A program made the translations under genes and the position numbers. DNA of 64,000 nt, taken from the NCBI GenBank assembly GCA_965208025.1, contig OZ242302.1:744001-808000 (forward strand), in the 5' to 3' direction. Shown piece by piece: positions 44,255 through 55,200 of the stretch. This stretch comes from Bin80 sp965208025. GTDB lineage: Bacteria > Bacteroidota > Rhodothermia > Rhodothermales > Bin80. Within the stretch, counting starts at the first letter, position 1. Every line of letters starts with the position of its first letter. The notes below the pieces were generated by a model. It was not told the DNA's origin, did not search any database, and saw only the letters and a program-made list of their open reading frames with translations.

Positions 44255-45711
44255 CTCAAACCCTCCGTCAAAAGCCCATCGTAACAACCCAGATCCACGG
44301 TCGCTTCCGCATCTGGCGCTTGGAGATATGCTTCCACCGCTACAACCGTAATCGGATGCTGATCTGCAAGCAAATGTGCTAAGGCCGCCTCAACCCCTGA
44401 TTCACTCTCAGTTGCCGCCAGAAACAAGAGCTTCAAATACACCTTGTCCGATTGAGGACTGCCCAGATTGGACGCTTGGAGACAGTCATACGCCCTACGG
44501 AAGGTCTGCGTGGGAAAAAGGTCTGCGCGGTAGCGATACCCTGCAAATGCACCCGGCTTTCGGATTAGACTCCGAATCACATGGCGGTAATGAATTGAAT
44601 GCTCTCCCGCTCCACAGAGACGCGGCATCTGCTCTTGAAGTCTATGCTGAGACCATACCTCGATTCGCTGAGCATACAAGCGAACCTCCACCCATTGTCC
44701 AATCAGCGTACTGGGAACCGAATCGTGATTCTTCTTCACCAGAATCGTGCTCCCCTTACTGACACGAACCCGCCGTCGTTCACAGGAATCCAGAGGACGG
44801 AGCGGTAATGCCTTGAAGAACGCTTGTTCCTCATCCAGTTTCGATTGCCGGTGCGCATTCAAGCGGGAGGTGATTTTTCCCAAAAATCGCTCGTAGGCAT
44901 CTAAACTCTCAAAGTCACGGTCTCCGCGGAGCGTGAGCGCACTCTGCACCGCATTCTTGAGGCGGTGATGGCTTTGTTCTACCTTCCCATTCTCGTGTGG
45001 ACACCGGGGGTGCGTTCGACGAGGTTCTACCCCGTAGTGCGCCATCAATGCCGTGTAGGATCCCGTAAATTCCTCCGAATCACCTCCTCCCCCGTTCTTG
45101 ACCGCACAACTCATGGAATCCGTTTGATGCGTCTGTGGGACTCCACCAAGTTCCGTCACCGCCTTTTCAAATCCTGCCGCCAATGCCACAAAACTCTCGG
45201 ACTCGCACACCATGACGGACTCCCAATTGGAGTACGTCAACACAAAATGGTACAACAAATGCCGGAATCGGACCCCACCAATCGTAATCTCCAACGAATT
45301 CATGTACGTAAAGTCCGATTGGGCACATTCCCCAGGGGAATACTCCTGCGCAAAGAACACTTCCTTCGGACGGTGCGCTTTCCATCCCTGTACCCGACGT
45401 TGAAACGTTCGCAGTTGCTTCGGCGAAAATTGATTTGGATACGTATCCATCAAGTATTCAAACAACGCTTTCGCTTCTAAGGTCGGATCCACCTCCAAAA
45501 ACCCTACACATTCCTTCCATACCCCCGCAAATACATCCACGCGTCGACTTGGCACAGGGGGCTTTTTCAGTTCGCTCGGGAACTTCCCCGAACGAAGATA
45601 CTTGCGTGCAGTCGACTCACTCATTGCCGCCTTCGCGGCGGCGGCTTTAACGGTCATCTTATTCTTGTGTCTAAATTGAAAAACATTTTCTACCTGTTGG
45701 TCTGTAATCAT
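44251..45711 (-). CDS. istA: IS21 transposase IstA
   Basis: About 486 residues from the ATG giving MITDQQVENVFQF; a GTG 72 bases upstream is open, but the relic at 4.8 kb supports only similarity, not this start. The N-terminus is a helix-turn-helix (VKAAAAKAAMSESTARKYL). The DDE triad is visible as CAQSDFTY, HQTDSMS and ENGKVEQSH. The C-terminal domain (HDSVPSTLIGQWVEVRLYA) is typical. It catalyses cut or copy of the element together with IstB. No frameshift is seen. Confidence 0.95.
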   Translation of the reverse strand: MITDQQVENVFQFRHKNKMTVKAAAAKAAMSESTARKYLRSGKFPSELKKPPVPSRRVDVFAGVWKECVGFLEVDPTLEAKALFEYLMDTYPNQFSPKQLRTFQRRVQGWKAHRPKEVFFAQEYSPGECAQSDFTYMNSLEITIGGVRFRHLLYHFVLTYSNWESVMVCESESFVALAAGFEKAVTELGGVPQTHQTDSMSCAVKNGGGGDSEEFTGSYTALMAHYGVEPRRTHPRCPHENGKVEQSHHRLKNAVQSALTLRGDRDFESLDAYERFLGKITSRLNAHRQSKLDEEQAFFKALPLRPLDSCERRRVRVSKGSTILVKKNHDSVPSTLIGQWVEVRLYAQRIEVWSQHRLQEQMPRLCGAGEHSIHYRHVIRSLIRKPGAFAGYRYRADLFPTQTFRRAYDCLQASNLGSPQSDKVYLKLLFLAATESESGVEAALAHLLADQHPITVVAVEAYLQAPDAEATVDLGCYDGLLTEGLR

Positions 45712-45789
45712 TTGCTTGAATCTGTGAATGAAATTCACTGATTCGCGCAAACTATCTTTAGGATGATCCCAAGATTTAATCACAGCAAA

Positions 45790-45838
45790 AACCGTAAAAA
45801 GTTTTGTCGCTGGCAGTAAAAAGTTTTGTCGTTAGACA
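45790..45838. repeat. Left terminal inverted repeat of the IS21 element
   Basis: On the minus strand it reads TGTCTAACGACAAAAC, then a second GACAAAACTTTTTACGG unit. It lies immediately upstream of istA and probably contains its promoter. Its inner part is the piece preserved in the relic at 4.8 kb. Confidence 0.9.
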
Positions 45839-46150
45839 CCTTCGGTATATGAACCCTTCGGGATCATCAATCTGGAAGCCATGGCTTGCGAAACGGCCGT
45901 CGTCGCAACAAATGTTGGGGGGATCCCAATGGTGGTCAAAGATGGAGAAACAGGCCTATTAGTTGAGCTTGAGGGAGATGGGTTTGAACGGCGATTGGGG
46001 GACAAGATTAACCTGCTCATGCGGAATCAGCAGCTGAGCCTGAGCATGGGGCTTCAAGAGCGTGCACGCGTTGAAGCCAAGTTCAGATGGAAAGTAGTTG
46101 CTCAGATGACCGCAAACCTGTATCAGCGTCTCATAAAGAAAGTTTCATAG
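45839..46150 (+). pseudogene. Glycogen-synthase-like glycosyltransferase, 3' remnant after the IS insertion
   Basis: Reading from the target duplication gives PSVYEPFGIINLEAMACETA, then VVATNVGGIPMVVKDGETGL, the donor-binding part of family-4 glycosyltransferases with the conserved E-x7-E pattern. It ends with a normal C-terminal helix (KFRWKVVAQMTANLYQRLI). The pattern is closest to the ADP/GDP-glucose-using GlgA of the actinobacterial type, so the lost function may be glycogen synthesis. Without its N-terminal half it cannot be active. Confidence 0.85.
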
Positions 46151-46254
46151 TAGGAACTTCACGGGGCAGACATTTTCCTTCCCTGCGTTTCCATAACGAT
46201 TGATTTTCGGATTGATTTGGTACCTCTTCTGCAGCTGGTCTCTTGGGAAGCCCA

Positions 46255-49200
46255 TTAGAACTGTCTTTTGAGTTGTAGTCGGACTAGATGCTGGAGTTGC
46301 AGGGGACTGTCTCGTCGTGCTTGCCCGGTTGTCCCGACAAAGAGTTGCACCTTGGTCGGATGCTCGTGTGCCCGTGCGATGTTCCATCCCATCTCATATC
46401 TCCGCTGCGGTCCCCCGCCGCTGAAGCTGACCTCTGGTTGTAGGGTGAGTGCTCTGGAAAATAGAGCGAACCCATAGCCTGCCTGTACCCGCAGGCCTCC
46501 TGCTTGATGAATTGTATTTTGTGGCTGAATGGTTTCGGCGCGGAGCAGCCGCTCTGCACCACCCAGGGCCTCTGCCCCGATGGTATGCTCCACTCGAACC
46601 TGGAGCCCCTCAATGGAATGGGGCCGTGTATCCCAGTTCACTGCCCCTGCGAGCCCCTGATCTTGGAGTCCGCGATCTTGGTGTGTCAGCACCGCCCGTG
46701 CATGCACTTCTATGTCCAGACCACTCGCTGGCTCCGAGAGACGGAATCCGACCTGCATGTCCATCCCGAATCCTGTCTCTGCATCGCCACCGTCATGGCG
46801 GAGGGCCAACTCTGCCGCTGGCTCTATCGTAGATCGTTCCCCCAAATGGATCCCCCGCATGGTTCCCTGTAATCCCAGCCGCAGCCGAGATACCTGTGCC
46901 TGATCTTCCGATAACTCCTCCGTCCCATTCGCTCCCATCTCTACCAGTAAGGCATCCGAACGAATCCCAAGCTCCAGTCCTCGCTCTGCTACCCCACGGA
47001 TGCGCCCATACATCCCCCCACCGACCACTCGCAGATCCATCGGGGTGGATACCTGTTCCACGGTCATCGATCCACGACCATATCCGACCACGCCCCATGC
47101 CGTGATCCCCGAACTGAGCGCATAACATCCATTGGGGTATACTCCAGTCAGATAGGCGGAATGCGTACCTTCATCACTTGCCATTGCATATTCGCCCTCG
47201 GAGCGTGTATGAGCTACCAGTACACCCAGTCCCCCCTTGTTTCCAGTCCAGTCTACCCCTACCATCCCACTGGATACGCGTCCCTCCAGGTTCAAGGCCC
47301 CGTCCGCACCCTGAACGCGAGACACCGCTCCATGTCCCCAGAGCGCGACCCCGCTCCCATCTCGCATCCCATGCCGGAACGAACTGCCATGCAGTAGACG
47401 CTCCCGGGTCAGTGTATGGCCCAGCCGATAGACCGGATTGGTCGTTCCAAGGAGTACAGCATGCCGGTCCGGCTTGACCTTTTGTACATGCACATAATTT
47501 GGCAAGGAGGCCAAGGTCAATGGCTGTCCCGCCAGATAGACTTCCCTGCGCTGAGACCTTTGTACACGCCCCTCACACTGCGTTGCACGTAAGACCTGAT
47601 CCGCCACCGTTCGTCCTAGACGTCCCATCCATGCGGTACGGATTCGACTCGTGTAGCGCACCTGTCGGGGAGGACTTTCTAAGCTCTCCTCAAATCCTGC
47701 ATCATCCACAAACGAAACTTGGACCACCAGACTTGCCCCCGCATCGGTCTCTACGGGGACATAGGCGTCTCCCTCCCCAACCTGTTGACTCGGATGTCCT
47801 TCCTCTATGCGGAGCCACTGATAGCGATACCCATATCCCAGTTCCCCAGCCTGTGCACGGCGCAGTCCATCCAGATCCTGAATCTCCTCCACCGAAACCC
47901 GAAGCACCTGTCCCAGTTGCATGGACCCAATGATCTGGGGCCTTCCGGTTGCCACATCGTTCACCGGCGTTACGTCAATGGTCATCCTGGCGGCCAGTGG
48001 ACTCTCTGATGTCCCATCGCTAACCTTGAAGTCAAAGTTCGTGTAGGCCGGGCCATATGCATTGGCGACTGGAGTAAAGACGAGTTCTCCCGCCGAGATT
48101 TGGGCTACTGAAATCTGTGTCCCGGTGGCGAACCCGATTCCGCCCAAGGTCAATGTTCCCGCATCTGGATGCCGCTCAATCCGAACGGCCGCCAGTGGAT
48201 CTCCCTCGGGATCGTTGTACCCAAAGTCAGATATGCCAAACGGGTACGGCGTATCTTCCTCCGTGGTGACCGTCGCATCCTGGGCCACAGGAAACGATTC
48301 ATCGTCATCGTTGATCGTGAGGGTTAAAGCTGCTGGATCCCTCACGCCCTGCGTATTCGTGGCAGTGCCTTGTACTTGCACGGTCTTGTCCGGCGTATCT
48401 ACTTCGTTGTTTAACGCCGTGATCGTGACCAGCCCGGTACTGGTGCGTTCGCCTGCCGCAATGGTCAGCGTTTGATTGTCGCTGAGTTGATAATCCGACT
48501 CCGTGGCGGGCGCATCGGGAAGCGCCATCACTGCGACCGTCGTCATGGCACTGGAAGGCCGGTTCAGGGTGGCCGTGACCGTGGTCCTCCCTCCATTCTC
48601 TCCAATCGTGGAGCGATCCAGTAGCAGCGTGGCGGCCGGTGCTTCGTCATCATCCGTGATCGTGAGTTCGAGCCCCGCTGGACTTTTAGTGCCGAGCGAA
48701 TTGGTGGCTACCCCCTGCACCTGCACCGTCTTATCTGGTGCATCCACTACGTTATCCACCGCCGTGATCGTGGCCAGCCCGGTACTGGTGAGTTCGCCCG
48801 CTGCAATCGTGAGCGTCAGGGGATCGCTCAATACATAATCCGACGCGGTGGCGGGTGCGTCAGGAAGCACTGATACCGCAATGGTGGTTTCCTCATCAGA
48901 TGCCCGATCCAGAGTTGCCGTGATGGCGGTCCTGCCTCCATTTTCTGCGATCGCGGTGGGATCCAGCAGCAGTGTCACTGCTGGTGCCGCCTCATCATCG
49001 GTGATCGTAAGTTCTACCTCCGCAGGGCCTGTGATCCCCTGTACACTGGTGACAATCCCCTGCACCTGCACGGTCTTGTCTGGCGAATCCATCTCATTAT
49101 CCACCGCTGTAATGGTAACATGCCCCGTACTCTCGGTCTCGCCTGCTGCAATGGTGAGCGTTGAGTTCTCGCTGATTTGATAATCCGACTCCGTCGCCGG

Positions 49201-52200
49201 CGCATCGGGAAGCACCGTCACTTCAATGGTGGTCACCGTCCCAGAGATCCGATTCATGGATGCCATGACCGTCGTCTCGCCTCCATTCTCCTTGATCGTA
49301 GAGGGATCCAGCATCAGCATGACGGTGGGAGGCACCTCGTCATCCGTGATCGTAAGCTCTACCACAGGCGGGCCCGTCACGCCGCGCGGGTTCGTCGCAG
49401 TGCCGTGCACCTGTACCGTCTTGTCCGGTGCACTCACTGCATTATCTACCGCCGTGACCGTCACCAGCCCAGTACTGCCAGTTTCTCCTGCCGCAATGGT
49501 GAGCGTCAGGTTATCGCTCAATTGATAGTCCGATTCCGTCGCTGGCGCATCCGGAACCACCGAGACCACGATCGTGGTCACCGCAGTGGATGGAGGGGCT
49601 ATGGTTGCGGTCACCGTCGTTTGCCCATCGTTTTCACCAATGGAGGCAGGTGTGAGGATCAGAGAGACCGTCGGATTTACCTCATCGTCATCGGCAATGG
49701 TCAGAACCACATCAGCGGGCACGGTCACCCCCTGCGGGTTTGTCGCAACAGCCTGCACCTGTGCGGTCTTGTTCGGCGCGTTCACCTGGTTGTCTACGGC
49801 GGTGATGGTCACGAGCCCCATACTCTCGGTTTCGCCGGCCGCAATGGTCAAGATCGTATTCTGACTCAGCATCAAGTCGGATGCCCTCGCCGGCGGATTG
49901 GCAAGTGCGGAGACGATGACCGTCGTCATGGCACTGGAAGGATGGCTGAGCATTGCCGTGACCGTGGTGCTTTCGCCAGCTTCTGAAATCGTGGAAGGAT
50001 CCAGCAGGAGCGTCACCGTAGGCGTCGCTTCATCATCGGTGATCGTCAGTTGCACCGCCGCGGGGCTCGTCACCCCCTGTGAACTCGTGATGCTACCCTG
50101 TACCTGCACAGTCTTATCTGGCGCATGTACTGCATTGTCCACCGCCATGATCGTCACGAGTTCTGTGCTACTCGTCGCTCCCGCTTCAATCGTCAATGTG
50201 GTGCCATGTAACGTATAATCCAACTCCGTAGCTGGCGCATTGGGGAGGACGGTCATCTCAATAGTGGTGGGTTCACTGGAAGGGCGGCTGAGCGCGGCCG
50301 TAACGGTGGTTATGCCGCCACTTTCGCCGATGGATGCTGGCGAAAGGAGCAGCATCACGGTTGGCGTCAAATCATCATCAAGGATCGTGAGCTCTACATC
50401 TGCGGGGCCTGTGATCCCCTGCACATTCGTTGCGGTGCCCTGCACCTGCACCGTCTTGTTCGGCGCATTCACCTCATTATCCACGGCCGTGATCGTGACC
50501 TCCTCGGTACTGTTCGTCTCCCCAGCTAAGATGGTTAGGGTACTGCCACTAAGCGAATAATCTAACTCGGTCGCCGGCGCATCGGGAAGGGTCGTGAGGT
50601 TGATCGTGGTCACCTCGCTCGAGGGACGGTCTATACTTGCGGAGACCATGGTTAGCCCTGCATTTTCGGTAATGGAGGCAGGCGACAGAAGGAGGGTCAC
50701 CGCTGGCACTGGATCGTCGTCCGTGATGGTGACTTCCACCGCCTCTGGCCCAATCACGCCCAAGGGATTCGTCGCCGTACCTTGTACCTGCACCACCCGG
50801 TCAGGCTCATCCACCTCGTTATCTAACGCTACGATCGTCACCAATCCTGTGCTACCCGTCTCCCCTGCGGCAATCGTGAGTCGTAAGTTCCCGCTCAGTG
50901 CAACGTCCGACGCCGACGCCGCCGCCTCGGGGAGGGCCGCGATCACGATCGCCGTCACCACACCAGAGGGGCGATCTAGCGTTGCCGTGACGGTGGTGCT
51001 CTCTCCATCTTCGCTGATTGATGCGGTCGATAAGACCAGCGAGACCGTGGGCGCCTCCTCGTCATCTGTGATCGTAAGCGCCACACTTGCTGGACTGGTT
51101 ACCCCCTGCACATTCGTAGCAGTGCCCTGCACCTGGATCGTCTTGTCTGGTGCGTCCACCTGATTGTCCACCGCGGTGATCATCACCAGCCCCGTGCTCT
51201 CGGTTGCCCCAGCGGCAATGGTGAGCGTCGTGTTCGGACTCATCGTATAATCCGAAGTTACCGCCGGTGCATCGGGAAGGGTGGTCACCGTGATCGTGGT
51301 CGGCTCGCTGGAAGGGCGGTTCAGCGTTGCGGTCACCGTAGTCAAGCCAGCATTTTCACTGATGGAAGCAGGCGAGAGAAGTAAGGTCACCGTGGGCGCC
51401 GCTTCATCATCCAGGATCGTGAGCTCCATATTCGCCGGATTGGTGATCCCAAGTGTATTCGTTGCACTGCCCTGCACCTGCACCGTCTTATCCGGCGCAT
51501 CCACTGAATTATCCACGGCCGTGATGGTCACCAGCCCCGTACTCTGCGTCGCTCCCGCTACAATCGTCAAGGTACTGCCACTTTGCGTATAATCGGATGC
51601 GGTCGCGGGTGCATTGGGGAGCACGGCCACCGCGATGGTTGTTGTCTCACTGGACGTTCGGTTCAGTATTGCCGTGACGGTCGTCACGCCAGCGTTTTCG
51701 CCAATGGATGTAGGCGAGAGTACCAGCGTCACTGCCGGGGGCGCCGTCCCATCGGTAATGGTCAGTTCTACATCCGTCGGACCCGTCACCCCTTGCACAT
51801 TCGTTGAGGTGCCTCGTATCTGAATCGTCTTATCCGGCGCATCCACATCATTCGTCACCGAGGTGATCGTCACCCGTCCCGTACTCACGGTTGCTCCAGC
51901 CGCAATGGTCAGCGTCGTGTTCGTACTCAGGATATAATCTGAATCGGTTGCAGGCAGATCCGGGAGGACGGTGACCGCGACCGTGGTCGGCTCGCTGGAA
52001 AGCCGGTTCAGCGTTGCGGTGATGGTCGTCGTCTCTCCATCTTCTCCAATCAAGGAGGACGAGAGCAAGAGCGTCACCCTTGGCGCCTCATCGTCATCAA
52101 GAATTGTGAGCTCCACCGCAGTCGGATCCGTGATCCCCTGCGTATTCGTCGCATTGCCTTGCACTTGGACCGTCTTGTCGGGCGCATCCACGGGGTTGTC

Positions 52201-55200
52201 CACCGAGGTGATCGTCACGAGACCTGTACTGCTGGTTGCCCCCGCCGAGATCGTCAATGTGGTGCCCGTTTGCACAAAATCCGAACCCGTGGCGGGTGCG
52301 TCAGGAAGGGCCGTTACCTCGACGGTGGTCACCTCGCTGGAGGGACGGCTCAGGGTCGCCGTTACCGTTGTGCGCTCTCCCCCTTCGCGGATGGAGGGTG
52401 AGGATAAGACGAGCGTCACCGAAGGTGCTGCATCCTCATCCGTGATCGTGAGCGCAATCTCCACTGGTCCTGTCACTCCCTGCACATTCGTTGCGGTGCC
52501 TTGCACCTGAACCGTCTTGTCTGGCGCATCCATCTCATTATCCACGGCGGTGATGGTGACCAGCCCCGTGCTCTCCGTCTCCCCCGCTACAATGGTGAGG
52601 GTCTGATTGCCTCCCAATCCGTAGTCCGCTACCGTCGCCAGCCCGTTGGGACGAACCGAGACAATGATCGTCGTCACCGCACTGGACGGGTGACGGAGCA
52701 CCCCGGTCACAGTGGTGCTCCCTGCCAGTTCGCTGATGGAGGCAGAGGAGAGGCGGAGGGTCACCGTCGGCATGTCCTCGTCATCGGTAATCGTGAGGTC
52801 CACATTCGCAGGATTCGTGACTCCCTGATCATTCGCTGCTACGCCTCGGACCTGCACCGTCTTATCTGGCGCATCCACCCGATTATCCACCGAGGAAATC
52901 GTCACCGTCCCCGTACTTGTGGTCGCGCCAGCGGCAATCATGAGCGTGGTGCCACTGAGCGTATAATCCGTATCCACGGCCGGAGACACGGCGGATGCGG
53001 AGATAGTGATCATGGTCTCGTCGCTGGACGCATGGCTGAGCGTGGCCGTAACGGTGGTTATGCCGCCACTTTCTCCGATGGATGCTGGCGATAAGAGCAG
53101 CGTGACCGTTGGGGCTGCCTCGTCCTCAAGGATCGTCAGTTCAACCTCCCCAGGGCTCGTCACGCCCTGCGTATTCGTTGCGACGCCCTGCACGCGCACC
53201 GTCTTGTCGGGGGCATTCACTAGGTTGTCCACAGGCGAGATCGTCACCATCCCAGTACTCTCAGTCTCCCCTGCAGCAATCGTTAGTGTATTTCCAATGA
53301 GTACAAAATCCGAATTCTGTGCTGGCAGACGCGCCTCTACCGATACCACAATCGTGGTTACCACACTGGAAGGATGGCTGAGCGTGGCGGTCACCGTACT
53401 CATCTGTTCATCTTCGCCGATGGATGTGGACGATAGGCTAAGTGTCACCGTAGGTGCTTCTTCATCGTCGGTAATGGTGAGTTCCATATCTGTGGGCCCC
53501 GTCACCCCCTGCGTGTTCGTCGCTACGCCCTGCACCTGCACCGTCTGATCCGGCGCATCCATCGGGTTGTCCACCGAGGTGATCGTCACCGTTCCCGTAC
53601 TGAAGGTGGCGCCTGCCGCAATCGTCAGGATGGGATTTGTACTGAGTGTAAACTCCGTCTCCAGTGCTGTGGCCGAGATCACGATCGTGGTCACCTCGCT
53701 GGATGCATGACTGAGCGTTGCGGTGACGGCGGACACCTGTGCATCCTCGCCAATGGAGGCCGGAGACAGGAGCAGCGTCGCCGTGGGCGCCTCCTCGTCA
53801 TCCGTAATGGTGAGCTCCACATCCGCAGGTTGTAGAATCCCCGTCACATTCGTTGCCACCCCTTGCACCGTCACTCGCTTATCAGGAGCATCCATTGGGT
53901 TATCTACCGAGGTGATCGTCACCAGCTCCGTGCTGCTCATTGCCCCTGCTTCAATCGTGAGCACGGTACCCGTGAGCGTATAATCCGTATCTTGAGTCAG
54001 GGCATTGGGAATGACCAATACCATGATCGTGGTCAACTCGCCAGATTTTCGGTCAAGTGTCGCTGTAACCGTTGTACTCTGATCATTTTCTCCGATAGAA
54101 GCGGGGGAGAGACTGAGTGTCACCGTCGGCACCTCGTCGTCATCTGTAATGGTGAGTTCCACCGCCGTCGGCTGCGTTACTCCCTGCGTATTCGTTGCGA
54201 CGGCTTGTACCTGTACCGTTTTGTCCGGCGCATTCACCAGATTGTCCACGGCCGTAATGGTCACCGTCCCGGTGCTCTCCGTCTCGCCCGCCGCAATGGT
54301 CAGCGGGTTGCCCGTGAGCGTATAATCTGAGTCCTGTGCGGGGGAGACCGCGGCCCCCGAGATCGTGATGGTAGTCCCCTCGCTAGAGGCATGGCTGAGC
54401 ATGGCCGTGACCGTCGTACTCTCGCCATCTTCGCCGATGGAGGTCGGGGATACAACCAGCGTCACGGTCGGTGCCGCTTCGTCATCCGTAATAGTGAGCT
54501 CCACTGCCGCCGGATCGGTCACCCCCAGTGTATTCGACGCATCACCCTGCACCTGTACCGTCTTGTCTGGCGCATCCACAGTATTGTCCACCGAAGTGAT
54601 CCTCACCGTCCCTGTACTTTGGGTCTCCCCTGCAGGAATCCTGAGGGTGTTGCCACTCAGCGCATAATCAGAATCCGTGGCAGGCGGGTCAGTTGTCACC
54701 GTGATCATGGTCGCCTCACTGGAGGGGTGGCTAAGTGCTGCCATCACCGTCACGCTCTCAACATCTTCACTGATAGAGTTGGACGAAAGACTGAGTGTAA
54801 CGGTCGGCGCATCATCGTCATCAATGATCTTCAGGCTAGTTCCTGTGAGATCACCGAGCGTGGATGTTCCGGTGATCGTCACGGTCTCATCGGGCTCGTC
54901 CACATTATCCGAAGTTGGCGTCAGAGTAAATATCCCTGTAGCAGACAGGGTATTCGCTGGGAGGTTGATCATAAAATCGGATACTTCCGAAAAGTCCGTC
55001 CCTACGGTTGCGGTTCCAGACTCCACAGAGACCGTGACCAATTCGGGAAAATTTTGAGTGACATTCAGAGCGGCGGTTACGGTTACTTCGGTAGCCCCAT
55101 CCTCCTCTCCAATGGTTTGTGGGTTCGTGCTTAACGTAACTCCGCGGTCAGGACAAGGAACACGAAGACTGGAAGGTTGAATCGTGACATTCTCCTGTTC

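Larger units (their letters stand above)
43218..45838 (-). mobile_element. Complete IS21-family insertion sequence, 2621 bp
   Basis: The ends are 49-base imperfect inverted repeats (39 identities) beginning with TGT and holding two GACAAAAC-type sub-repeats on each side (43218-43266 and 45790-45838). The element carries istA and istB on the minus strand with a 4-base coupled overlap. It is flanked by a 5-bp CCTTC duplication and interrupts a glycosyltransferase in frame. Both genes and both ends look intact, so it may be active. Confidence 0.95.

Noticed and set aside
48500..54700. Many long open frames on the plus strand opposite the giant surface protein, for example one of 189 codons at 50594-51163
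   Set aside because: They recur with the repeat period, have no start context or known pattern, and arise from the codon composition of the Calx-beta repeats on the other strand.
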